Origin: Candidatus Omnitrophota bacterium | GTDB taxonomy: Bacteria > Hinthialibacterota > Hinthialibacteria > JAKQFZ01 | Assembly: GCA_029558215.1 (NCBI GenBank) | Contig: JAKQFZ010000688.1 | Location: forward strand, 1 to 19,575 | DNA length: 19,575 nucleotides | Direction of reading: 5' to 3' | Shown here: positions 7,401 through 14,357 of the stretch, in pieces | How positions within the stretch are numbered: position 1 is the stretch's first letter | How the letters are laid out: each line of letters begins with the position of its first letter | The notes under the pieces: model-generated | Seen by the model: only the letters and a program-made list of their open reading frames with translations | Databases searched by the model: none | What the model was told of the DNA's origin: nothing | Translations under genes and position numbers: made by a program

Positions 7401-8783
7401 GATGTTGTATCGGGAGCATTCATCGGTTCGGGGACTTCCACTCACTCCGGAATTGCCTCGGGAGACAACTCCGAGACCACCGCCAAACCGAACGGCGTCT
7501 GCTGAGATGTAGTGAGAAGTCGAGGTGGAATCATTGTACAAAACTACTTTGCCACCAGTACCAGATTCAAAGTAGTACTGCCCAATCGGAATCCAAGTGA
7601 AGCGTCTCATGCGTTGGTCAAGATAGTAGTGTGTCTCTCCCCCCGCATGGACGATCTTGTAGTGTGCCTGCGGAGAACGGTTGGTGTAAGCTGAATGAGA
7701 AACATAAACCATGTACCAACCCGCTTTGGGAAGACTGGGCACCCATTCAGCGCTGGCTGTGGGACTCCCAGTCACACAGGTGCGAAGGCGGTTTGTGCCA
7801 TAGCTGAAAGGATCCTGTCCTGTGAGGTAGGGAATCTGCCCATTCTTGAATCCATTCAGCGAACTGGTTGTCCAACTGCCACCGGTCTCTGTATATCCAG
7901 ATGCATCATCATTATCCACAATGACCATACTCGTGTTGAAATCCATCTCTCGGACGCTGAAGACATCGGCTCCTGCGTTGTAGCAGTATGCCATCACCAA
8001 CTGGTTGACCAGATCTGCATTCGAGAGATCTTCGATGTTGTTCTGGATGAACGGACGCTGATAGCCCCAGTAGTCAGTGGTGTCGCGCCAGGTTCTTCCG
8101 TGACCGGGGTTCAGGTAAACCGCTTTGCCCGAAAGCGCGCCAGTCGGTCGATCACTTCCCAAGCCGGGTTGATAGTTGAACCCCGACAGGGAAGGTTCCT
8201 CGGTAGACTTCGAAGAACCCTTCTCAGGTGTTGCTTCATCTGGAGAGACTTGATACTGGTAGTCAACCTTCGGCAGGAAACTGTCTAGAGAACTGTAGGT
8301 GGCCTGACCCTGCTCGCGCGCCTGAATGCGGTAGGTTTGGAATCCCAAATGCTGCACACTCTTGATGATTGCTTCGGTCAGATAGTCATAGATGCCTTCA
8401 ACATTCCCGGAGTCTGCAAGAAAACCTTTCGGAAAATCAAAGTAGAAGGTCACGCTCTCCGCCTTGCCAAACGTCACCTTCTCCAATTGCGTTCCAGCAG
8501 GGAAGACTTCCCTGATGCCTGCAGAACGCTCGACATCGCTCGGCCCTGACAGAATCTGCCGAACGATCCCTTCCGCCTGAGACCCCGCATCGAGCTTTGC
8601 CAACGCAGATAGCGCAGGACGATTCACCAGAGTCAAACCAGAATCCGTCATCAGTACGACGAATTCACCGGGCTTGACGCCATTCTCCGCAACATTTCCC
8701 GATACACCTTCCTTGTCAGCCCAAACCGAAACGGTAAAAACCATCAGCAACCCCACCAGCAATACCCTGCGCATCATTCTCAT
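4404..8783 (-). CDS. Giant secreted N-acetylmuramoyl-L-alanine amidase (GerMN/Amidase_3/golvesin/FnIII/TPTN)
   Basis: About 1459 aa; residue numbers here count from an in-frame GTG at 8792. The ATG at 8783 is preferred because AAGG sits nine bases before it but touches the GTG. Order: signal peptide (to about 25); GerMN-like domain (43-163, LSGPSD then FPAGTQLEKVTF); Amidase_3 first half with YLNPGHG (His231) and Glu254; golvesin-like domain inserted at about 287-440; amidase second half with FLSSHTNAG (His513) and VLGEWLF (Glu586); FnIII (632-725); GATase/flavodoxin-like fold (731-977); TPTN repeat (981-1126); carbohydrate-binding-like sandwich (1128-1285); second TPT linker; terminal golvesin domain (1328-1460). 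All four zinc/catalytic positions of the family are present, so it should cleave the amide between muramic acid and stem peptide, either for wall remodelling or for degrading foreign peptidoglycan. It is first gene after a promoter with a LacI-type operator. Confidence 0.85.
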   Translation of the reverse strand: MRMMRRVLLVGLLMVFTVSVWADKEGVSGNVAENGVKPGEFVVLMTDSGLTLVNRPALSALAKLDAGSQAEGIVRQILSGPSDVERSAGIREVFPAGTQLEKVTFGKAESVTFYFDFPKGFLADSGNVEGIYDYLTEAIIKSVQHLGFQTYRIQAREQGQATYSSLDSFLPKVDYQYQVSPDEATPEKGSSKSTEEPSLSGFNYQPGLGSDRPTGALSGKAVYLNPGHGRTWRDTTDYWGYQRPFIQNNIEDLSNADLVNQLVMAYCYNAGADVFSVREMDFNTSMVIVDNDDASGYTETGGSWTTSSLNGFKNGQIPYLTGQDPFSYGTNRLRTCVTGSPTASAEWVPSLPKAGWYMVYVSHSAYTNRSPQAHYKIVHAGGETHYYLDQRMRRFTWIPIGQYYFESGTGGKVVLYNDSTSTSHYISADAVRFGGGLGVVSRGNSGVSGSPRTDECSRYNIQFSGCPNYDGSGNDESDTWTYSPRFGWWLRDAAQAYGAPSQNSVFLSSHTNAGGGSGMGTYVYDGYQNTWHDRLRNYIHNEVRDDIRGAWNPSFIDRGKHYGNYGENNPNNVGNTMPIVLGEWLFHDSAVDMAQYHDPKFRNVLARAIYQGIVKFWAAENGSPSTLLPESPTNFRCEVQSTTSVKLTWAAPAADAQGGNAATGYKYYRSTHGRGFPAGTAQTGTSVTITGLTPGTTYYFKITATNAGGESFPTEVLAAKIPAAAGTPKLLIVNGFDKLDKSTRVRISYSGDTLYRQNFMKMNTHDYIVEHAKAIDAYGTALAFDSCEHEIIDAGTINMVNYAGVIWIGGLQAEAWTDDPTVDTSLNGSIQSRLQTYLNAGGKLFISSAELAWDLDRSGTTTFVDNYLKANYSADSAGTYTAVAKAGSIFDGLGSMTFDNGTGNTYNVVWADVINPVGGSSVAMEYGSAGSGSNAAIQYSGTYKLVYMGFPFETLTSVTKRNDVMTRVLNFLSVAAATPTNTPTRTPTSTPTRTPTNTPTNTPTNTPTATNTPTNTPTNTPTKTPTNTFTNTPTNTPTNTPTNTPTATNTPTNTPTNTPTATNTPTNTPTNTPTATNTPTNTPTNTPTATNTPTNTPTNTPTRTPTNTFTNTPTHTPTNTPANRVLLDSFDSIGSWKDPNYSGSTNADPACTFTIVSSPKREGTGAGDLYYVWGTGTFIREVNNVLVIPARSVLNVWIYGDNSGHEVRLCVRDAESELFVNAYTVINFSGWYELRWDLDNDPFYWYANAGDRLLTGDLKLDSIQIHKVTSQETGHLYFDEATYDEFIPTPTPTNTATNTPTRTPTNTPTNTPTVTPTATPTRTERIIDDGDSGYTKSGTWTYVSSGGAEPLNGDYNWTNAKTTPDAWSRWTPDMSGPGNYLVYVRYRQGTNRVTNAPYTVYYNGGSQTVTVNQQVSGGTWVLLGTFNFLQGTSGYVQLDNGPTSGGTVVIADAVKFTPQ
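5415..5852 (-). repeat. TPTN-encoding tandem repeat linker
   Basis: About 146 codons of almost pure T-P-T-N (12-nt degenerate unit) inside the amidase gene. A higher-order unit of 14 residues, ATNTPTNTPTNTPT (42 nt), occurs four times perfectly in tandem at the protein level (5478-5645), and a fifth copy lies about 80 residues upstream in the protein, each set followed by a related (K/R)TPTNTFTNTPT block. It is a flexible, possibly O-glycosylated stalk between the catalytic half and the binding modules. The repeat structure implies slippage or unequal exchange, so length is likely to vary between strains and may be mis-assembled. Confidence 0.9.
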
Positions 8784-8792
8784 CGCATCCAC

Positions 8793-9057
8793 CCTTCTTT
8801 CTGAGTAGACCTGCGCCCACTGACGCCTGGCCTACGCCCTCTCCTTTGGACGTCTGCTCGATACGCTCTCTGCGTCTTTTGGACTCAGTGCCACCAAACA
8901 CATCCAAGTACCCTTTTTCATACACGCACTTTCAAGAATATCTCTCGGTTCGTTGAGATTCGAGATGAGGCACCTCCTCTCCATGTCCACATACAGCACA
9001 AAAGGATATACGCCGGTTCAAATCATCGTACTGACAACAACATCTCATTTTTCTCAG
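8793..9057 (-). other. Long untranslated leader of the amidase transcript
   Basis: About 260 bases between the inferred transcription start (near 9051) and the amidase start. I see no convincing gene: the open frame on the minus strand from 8925 overlaps the amidase start out of frame, has a basic, low-complexity product and no ribosome binding site. I recognise no known riboswitch. Short imperfect inverted repeats (for example around 8961-8980) are present but not compelling. Confidence 0.4.
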
Positions 9058-9086
9058 AGTGTATTGCATACGTATGCAATTGTCAA
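9058..9086 (-). promoter_or_regulatory. Sigma70-type promoter of the amidase-phosphoesterase unit
   Basis: On the minus strand, TTGACA (9086-9081, perfect -35) and TACACT (9063-9058, four of six -10 positions) are separated by exactly 17 bp. Transcription would begin near 9051 and run into the amidase gene. It lies in the gap between the stop of the LacI-family gene and the amidase gene, giving the secreted hydrolases their own promoter. The spacer is almost entirely the palindromic operator described separately. Confidence 0.7.
9063..9080. promoter_or_regulatory. LacI-family-type operator in the promoter spacer
   Basis: ATTGCATACGTATGCAAT is a perfect 18-bp palindrome with the central CG typical of LacI/PurR/CcpA-type operators. 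It fills the 17-bp spacer and touches the first base of the -10, so a bound repressor would block RNA polymerase directly. A LacI-family gene ends 55 bp away, which is the obvious candidate for the binding protein. I found no second copy of this palindrome in the window, including upstream of the regulator itself. Confidence 0.75.
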
Positions 9087-9134
9087 GAGATATTTGCTGC
9101 TTCCTTTCCATGGAAGGTTCTTACCGCCTTTGCC

Positions 9135-10241
9135 TCAGTGTTGTCTCCGCTCCGGATTTGAGTTTCTAGGTGCTACACCTGTGGAGCCTCTGATGATCAG
9201 AACGGGCTTCACCTCATCATACAGAACGCCCAAGTTGTCACTGCCTCTTGTCAGAACCTCGATGACAATGCGCAGGCATTTCGATGCAACCTCATCTAGA
9301 GAGCATTCCCCGGTTGTGATGTCGAAGAATTGTGATAGTTCGGTGTTTTCAAAACCAGTGATCGACAAGTCCTGCGGGACTCGGAGTCCCATGTCTCTTG
9401 CGGCCTGCAGCACACCAAGGGCAAGCACGTCCTTGCTTGAGTAGATTGCGGTTGGTCGCGGATGCAGTTCGAGGAGATGCCTCGCCGCTTGATACCCATT
9501 CTCGATAGTGGGGATGCACATCTGAAGAAGATCGCCGCGCGACCAGGAAATCCCTCTGGCATGAAGCGTGTTCTGAAAGACATGCATCCTATGTAGGTGT
9601 TCCGCCTCAACACCTTTGAGATCTCCTATCGTGTTGAGGATCACTCCGATTGTTGTGTGCCCAAGATTCGCAAGGTGGTTGGCGACATCGCGCCGGAACT
9701 GATCATAGTCTATGTTCAGAAGATGGACATTTGGAACGTGGCAGGGACCAATGGTAAGAGTGGGGACGTTCTGGCTCATCAGCCTTGCCACCACGGCATC
9801 AAAGCGAGGGTGGATGATTCCGTACGCAATAACCGCGTCCACTCTTCGCTCGCGAACAAGGTAGTCTCCATACTCTTCAAACTCTGTGTCGTCTCGCTCA
9901 TAGGGTGCCAGAACAATGTGGTAGCCGAGCTTTCGTGCCTCACGATGGAAGGCCGCGATGGACTGAAACTGATAATGATCGGAAAGATCGGGGAACATCA
10001 GGCAAATGGAATGGCTCCTGCCTGAGACGAGAAGGCGCGCCCCTGCGTGAGGTCTGTAACCCAACTCATCTGCAACCTTCCTGACTTTGGCAACCATCTC
10101 CGGGCTGGCACACTTGCCATGAAGTGCACGGGACACCGTGGACTGGTTGATCCCCAAGCGCTGGGCAATGTCCTTGCTGGTAGGATTCTTGCGTCGAGTT
10201 CGTTCTGCCATATGCAGTAACTGCGCTCCGTTCTTTGCCAC
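9135..10241 (-). CDS. LacI-family transcriptional regulator
   Basis: 368 aa from a GTG at 10241; an ATG at 10211 (358 aa) is an equally plausible start and neither has a clear ribosome binding site. The N-terminus is a LacI helix-turn-helix (21-42: SKDIAQRLGINQSTVSRALH) with a hinge RLLVSGRS carrying the usual minor-groove Leu. The rest is a periplasmic-binding-protein-like effector domain (LMFPDLSDHYQFQSIAAF, ILNTIGDLKG, AIYSSKDVLALGVLQAARDM, LSITGFENTELSQFFDITT), the last two close to the family's dimerisation and ligand-binding signatures. It most likely represses the downstream amidase-phosphoesterase unit through the palindrome at 9063-9080 and responds to a sugar or wall-derived ligand; both are inference from position. 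It is divergent from the ABC exporter gene (181 bp between starts), so control of that gene is also possible, though no matching palindrome is seen there. Confidence 0.88.
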   Translation of the reverse strand: MAKNGAQLLHMAERTRRKNPTSKDIAQRLGINQSTVSRALHGKCASPEMVAKVRKVADELGYRPHAGARLLVSGRSHSICLMFPDLSDHYQFQSIAAFHREARKLGYHIVLAPYERDDTEFEEYGDYLVRERRVDAVIAYGIIHPRFDAVVARLMSQNVPTLTIGPCHVPNVHLLNIDYDQFRRDVANHLANLGHTTIGVILNTIGDLKGVEAEHLHRMHVFQNTLHARGISWSRGDLLQMCIPTIENGYQAARHLLELHPRPTAIYSSKDVLALGVLQAARDMGLRVPQDLSITGFENTELSQFFDITTGECSLDEVASKCLRIVIEVLTRGSDNLGVLYDEVKPVLIIRGSTGVAPRNSNPERRQH

Positions 10242-10422
10242 CTGACTGGGTAGACTATGGCACTAACATAGGACATCACCACTATACATACAAGCGTTGA
10301 TTGAAGACGACAGACCGCCCCTTCCTCACATATCGTGCGAATGGGATATCCGACGTCAACTTGCGTGTCAATGCCCTGAAGTGTAATCTGCATCATTGTC
10401 CTGATAAGAGGAGTCGTTCGAT

Positions 10423-12684
10423 ATGTCCGCAGAGAATGCTGTTCGCAAGTACTTCGATCCCGAAGAGCCGATTCTTCTCCTGACCGACTCAGACATCGGC
10501 ACCGACGACAAATTCGGTAAGGAATGGCTTGCGGTCACCGATCGGCGTCTCGTGGTGTTTACGGACGGACAGACAGATCGTCCACGTCTCGACCTTGCCC
10601 TGAAAGATGTCGAGAATTTCCAAAATGTTCACGTGGTGGGTGCGATTGCTTTACGTGCCGAGATGAAAGACAAGCGCATCGAAATTGTTCGTTTCACGAA
10701 CTCGTTGTCCTCCAAGTATTCCAGAATTGTCAAAGCGCTCAATGATGCTCAGAAGAACGAAAAGCCCCCGGAGTTCAAGTTGGAGGATGAAGAACGCCTC
10801 AACTGCCCGGAGTGTGGCAGGTTGCTGCCTGAGAAAGGCAGTTTCTGTCCTGCGTGCCTGAAGAAACGAAAGGTACTCGAGCGTTTTTGGCGTTATATGA
10901 AACCACATTGGCGGCGCGCTATTGCTGTCAGCACATGCATTGTCGCCTCCTCCGTTCTGGAATTGGCACCACCTTACCTTGTCAAACTGCTGGTTGACGA
11001 TGTCCTGACCCAAAAGGCCGAAAGCGTAACGAGCTGGGTTCGCTCGATATCTAATTCGTACGGGTTGGAACTGTCCCCCATGAGAATGAGTATCGTGGGC
11101 TTGTTTCTGTTGGTGAGCAGCCTCGTGCTGGTGCGCGTTGCGGCAATGGGAGTTGGGATTGTCAAAAGTCGGCTCGCCGCGTGGTTTGGGTCAAGCATCA
11201 TTCATGAAGTGCGAGTGGATGTATATCATGCCATCCAGGGCTTGAGTCTTCGCCGCTTTGACAAGACTCCCGTGGGATCTTTGATGTCTCGATTGACGCA
11301 CGATACGACAATGCTGAACTTCATCTTCACCGATGCAGGCATCGTTATGATCCCGTCATTTCTTCAGTTGGCGGGCATCTGCGTCATGTTGCTCTTCCTG
11401 AATTGGAGACTCGCCATTCTGGTCCTGATCCCGATACCGATCGTGACTTTTCTTTCCATGCATTTCTATCGAAGGCTGCATCGGCTGTACCATAGACTCT
11501 GGCAGCGTAACGCCAGAATGAGCGCCCGTGCCAATGATTCGATTACCGGACTGAGGATTGTCAAGTCCTTCTCGCAGGAATCCAAAGAGATTGGGCAGTT
11601 CGGTTTGCGCAGCCGAGACTGCTTTCACGCGATCGCTGAGGCGGAACAGACGTGGGGAACCGTTCTGCCGATCATCGCTTTCTTGACGACAATTGGAACG
11701 TACCTTGTGTGGTACTTCGGTGGGCTAGGTGTCCTGAGAAATACACTGAGCCTTGGAACGCTGATGGCCTTCATCGGCTATCTGTCCATGTTCTTTGGCC
11801 CGCTCCAAATGTTGACGCATTTCGGAGATCACCTCAACCGTGCCTTCACTGCAGCCCAGCGTCTGTTCGAGATCATTGACGCCGATCAGGAAGTTTACGA
11901 GGATCCCCATGCACGGCCAGTTCGGTCTATGGAAGGACACTTCGTTTTCAAGGATGTACACTTCGGTTACATCAAGGATCGCCCTGTGTTGAAGGGCATT
12001 GACGTCGAGGTGCAAGCGGGAGAGATGGTTGGACTGGTTGGCAAATCCGGCGTCGGCAAGACTACGATGACCAACCTTATCTGCCGCTTCTATGATGTGG
12101 ACGAGGGAACGATTCTGTTGGATGGCGTGGATATTCGTCAGTACAGGCTCCGCGATCTTCGGCAACACATCGGCATCGTGCCACAGGAATGTTATCTGTT
12201 TGACGACTCCATCCTGGAAAACATCCGATACGCCAAGCCTGAAGCAACGCGGGACGAAGTGATCCAGGCAGCAATCGCTGCCAACGCCCACGGATTCATT
12301 CTTCGTCTCCCCGATGGCTACGATTCACGAGTGGGGGAGCGTGGAGCGCGCTTGTCAGGCGGAGAAAAACAGCGGGTCGCCATCGCGCGAGCGATACTGC
12401 ACGATCCGAAGATTCTGATCCTGGACGAGGCCACGTCATCGGTGGACACGGAAACCGAGGAGCTGATCCAGGAGGCGCTGAAGAACCTTGTCAAGAACCG
12501 CACCACCTTCGCTATCGCTCATCGGCTGTCAACTCTGCGCAACGCAAATCGGCTGCTTGTTCTGGAAGACGGCAAAGTCGTGGAGTTCGGCACGCATGAT
12601 GAGTTGATTGCCAGGGAAGGCATGTATTTCAAACTGGTCGAGATGCAGTCGAAACTGTCCTCGATCAAAGTGGTAGACGGCTAG
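10423..12684 (+). CDS. ABC exporter with N-terminal PH-like region and zinc ribbon
   Basis: 753 aa fused exporter half-transporter. Seen in order: a soluble N-terminal region (1-115) of beta-strand-rich, bacterial PH-like appearance (EWLAVTDRRLVVFTDG); a zinc ribbon CPEC...CPAC (Cys128, 131, 142, 145); a six-helix exporter membrane domain (about 160-480); and a nucleotide-binding domain with Walker A GKSGVGKT (540-547), Q-loop Gln588, signature LSGGE (644-648), Walker B ILILDEA (Glu669) and switch His700. All ATPase residues are intact, so it should export a lipid, peptide or polymer as a homodimer. GAGGAG nine bases before the ATG supports the start. The DUF1854 gene follows after 10 bp. I recall this pair being named as cyanophycin-metabolism-associated in annotations, but no cyanophycin synthetase is in this window, so the substrate is open. 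Confidence 0.9.
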   Translation: MSAENAVRKYFDPEEPILLLTDSDIGTDDKFGKEWLAVTDRRLVVFTDGQTDRPRLDLALKDVENFQNVHVVGAIALRAEMKDKRIEIVRFTNSLSSKYSRIVKALNDAQKNEKPPEFKLEDEERLNCPECGRLLPEKGSFCPACLKKRKVLERFWRYMKPHWRRAIAVSTCIVASSVLELAPPYLVKLLVDDVLTQKAESVTSWVRSISNSYGLELSPMRMSIVGLFLLVSSLVLVRVAAMGVGIVKSRLAAWFGSSIIHEVRVDVYHAIQGLSLRRFDKTPVGSLMSRLTHDTTMLNFIFTDAGIVMIPSFLQLAGICVMLLFLNWRLAILVLIPIPIVTFLSMHFYRRLHRLYHRLWQRNARMSARANDSITGLRIVKSFSQESKEIGQFGLRSRDCFHAIAEAEQTWGTVLPIIAFLTTIGTYLVWYFGGLGVLRNTLSLGTLMAFIGYLSMFFGPLQMLTHFGDHLNRAFTAAQRLFEIIDADQEVYEDPHARPVRSMEGHFVFKDVHFGYIKDRPVLKGIDVEVQAGEMVGLVGKSGVGKTTMTNLICRFYDVDEGTILLDGVDIRQYRLRDLRQHIGIVPQECYLFDDSILENIRYAKPEATRDEVIQAAIAANAHGFILRLPDGYDSRVGERGARLSGGEKQRVAIARAILHDPKILILDEATSSVDTETEELIQEALKNLVKNRTTFAIAHRLSTLRNANRLLVLEDGKVVEFGTHDELIAREGMYFKLVEMQSKLSSIKVVDG

Positions 12685-12694
12685 AGGAATCATC

Positions 12695-13228
12695 ATGGAT
12701 GAACTACCGAAGCATTCTCGACCGATCCTGATCCGGGAGCCAGATTTCATCTTCCTCGATGGGAAGTCACTCAGGCTGTTCCGAGATGATTCCAACAAAC
12801 TGCGCCTTACGATTGACGAGAACCGTTCTTACCCCGACGTTAAGGTAGTCAGAGCGTTCCCATTGTCCGATCCCAGTCACTACATTGCATTCATGAATCA
12901 TGCAGACAAAGTCATCGGCATGGTGAAAGACTTGGAGGCTTTAGATGAACAATCCCAGGCTCTGGCGAGGTCTTCTCTGAACCGTCACTATTTTCGACCC
13001 GTGATCAAGCGCATCGTGGAGATGAAAGAGGAATACGGCGCTGTCTATTTCGATGTAGATACCGAGGTCGGACGCCGCGAGTTTGTCACCAAGGGCATTC
13101 GCGATTCCCTTCAAGACTTGGGTGACGGACTCCTGGCGCTGGCGGACGTGGACGGAAACCGCTTTTTCATCAAAGACTGGACGCAGATGGATCAACGCTC
13201 TCGACGCTTTCTCGAAAGGATCATCTGA
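12695..13228 (+). CDS. DUF1854 family protein, partner of the ABC exporter
   Basis: 177 aa, soluble, no signal peptide or membrane segment. It fits DUF1854: the VKVVRAFPLSDPSHYIAFMN block, the short GMVKDLEALD segment, the SLNRHYFRPVIKRI helix, the FDVDTEVGRREFVTKG strand pair and the DVDGNRFFIKDWTQMD block near the end are the family's conserved stretches. The molecular role is unknown. The gene starts 10 bp after the exporter stop, with AGAGGA before its ATG, so the two are co-transcribed and probably act together; DUF1854 genes are commonly found next to such exporters. The end lies 18 bp from the convergent oxidoreductase gene. Confidence 0.82.
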   Translation: MDELPKHSRPILIREPDFIFLDGKSLRLFRDDSNKLRLTIDENRSYPDVKVVRAFPLSDPSHYIAFMNHADKVIGMVKDLEALDEQSQALARSSLNRHYFRPVIKRIVEMKEEYGAVYFDVDTEVGRREFVTKGIRDSLQDLGDGLLALADVDGNRFFIKDWTQMDQRSRRFLERII

Positions 13229-13246
13229 CCGTCAGCGAATCGTGCA

Positions 13247-14356
13247 CTAAAGTTGGATCAGTTTGCCGGGACCCTCGGCAAACGCCTCGAACACACGGGT
13301 CACTTGCCATGCCTGGTCGAGAGTTCCTTTCAGCGGCTGCCGTTTTTCCAGAATCGATCGGACAAACTCGTTGATCTCATTGTAGTAGCCGATGAGGAAC
13401 AACCCCTTGTTGTACAACTGCCCGAGGGAGAACTCTGGCTCCCAGACCGCGGTGGTCTGATCGGGTGTGCCGGTAAAGAAGTTCGGCGAGCTGCCGTAGG
13501 TCGTACCTGGCTCGGAAGGCGGAGTTCGGTGGTAGGCAAGGCGAATGTTGTTCTCCACCACAATATGCCGCCCGCGATCGGAGATGATGCAGGTTCGTTC
13601 CATGCCTCCGTTAATTGAGGAACCGATGGTCAACCCCAGCGAACAGATAATTCCTGATTCAAAAGTAAACGTGGCAAGTCCGGCTGCGTTTGGGGCACGC
13701 TCATAGTAAAGCGTCTTGGGCATACCAAGCAAAAAAACGATCAGCGACATCGGATGGCACAGGTGATCCAGGAATCCAACAACTGACCAGACACATTCTT
13801 CTTTGTTCAAATATCGGTCAAACTCATCCAAACTCGGAATGTGTTGCGGATACTGGGTCATCACGAGAGAAGTGCGCCCAAAAGACTCCTCATCCATCAG
13901 CTGCTTGGCCTTTTCATTGGCGGGCATGAACATCTTCTTCAGACCAACGACGACATTCTTTCCTGTTCGTTCTGAGGCTTCCTTCATACGGGTGATTTCT
14001 GCGGTGGAGAAGGCAGGTGGTTTCTCGATCCACACATGGCACCCCCGTTCAAGACAGTCCACAACAATCTCGGGATATCTCGGACGGCCTTTTGAGTCGT
14101 ATCCCACCACAACAAAGACTGCATCAAGTGATTCCTTGGACAGCATCTCCCGGTAATCCTGATAAGCGCTCTTGGCACCGAACTTATCGGCAAACGCCTG
14201 AGCCTTCTCCAGCAACAGATCGCACGTCGCAACAAGATCCACTGGAACATACTGAAAGGTCGCATAGATGTTGCGGAATGAGTGAGAACCGCAGCCAATC
14301 GTGCCGATACGCACCACCGGCTGATCGGTGGGTTGTCCATGAAAACTGATGTACAT
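13247..14356 (-). CDS. Gfo/Idh/MocA family oxidoreductase (last gene of cluster)
   Basis: 369 aa from the ATG at 14356, chosen because GAGGAG lies seven bases upstream; an upstream in-frame start at 14413 would overlap the preceding gene and adds a non-conserved extension. N-terminal Rossmann fold with VRIGTIGCGS for NAD(P) and the EKPPAFS motif containing the family's catalytic Lys; the C-terminal alpha/beta domain follows, with DHLCHPMSLIVFLLG in the place of the usual substrate-binding helix. It should oxidise or reduce a sugar, inositol or sugar-acid hydroxyl in the cytoplasm; the exact substrate cannot be told from sequence. Its start is one base after the stop of the phosphodiesterase gene (TAG-G-ATG), so translation is coupled. 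Confidence 0.85.
   Translation of the reverse strand: MYISFHGQPTDQPVVRIGTIGCGSHSFRNIYATFQYVPVDLVATCDLLLEKAQAFADKFGAKSAYQDYREMLSKESLDAVFVVVGYDSKGRPRYPEIVVDCLERGCHVWIEKPPAFSTAEITRMKEASERTGKNVVVGLKKMFMPANEKAKQLMDEESFGRTSLVMTQYPQHIPSLDEFDRYLNKEECVWSVVGFLDHLCHPMSLIVFLLGMPKTLYYERAPNAAGLATFTFESGIICSLGLTIGSSINGGMERTCIISDRGRHIVVENNIRLAYHRTPPSEPGTTYGSSPNFFTGTPDQTTAVWEPEFSLGQLYNKGLFLIGYYNEINEFVRSILEKRQPLKGTLDQAWQVTRVFEAFAEGPGKLIQL
13261..13283. other. Perfect 8-bp hairpin near convergent gene ends
   Basis: GTTTGCCG (13261-13268) and CGGCAAAC (13276-13283) pair perfectly around a 7-base loop. The hairpin is inside the last codons of the oxidoreductase gene and 32 bases past the DUF1854 stop on the other strand. 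There is no T-run after it on either strand; it might still act in 3'-end formation for the exporter transcript. Function unproven. Confidence 0.25.
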
Positions 14357-14357
14357 C

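Noticed and set aside
8716..8925. Small minus-strand open frame overlapping the amidase start
   Set aside because: Out of frame with the amidase, GTG start without ribosome binding site, basic low-complexity product.
9100..9125. TTCCATGGAA palindrome downstream of the LacI-family gene as a terminator or operator
   Set aside because: Only a 10-bp palindrome without a GC-rich stem or T-run; likely chance.
10330..10400. TTGCGT/TAATCT with 17-bp spacing as a promoter for the ABC exporter
   Set aside because: Only three of six positions match in each hexamer; not strong enough to report as a feature.
10242..10422. A second copy of the 9063-9080 operator upstream of the regulator (autoregulation)
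   Set aside because: I searched the divergent region by eye and found only weak AT-rich partial matches such as TATACATACA.
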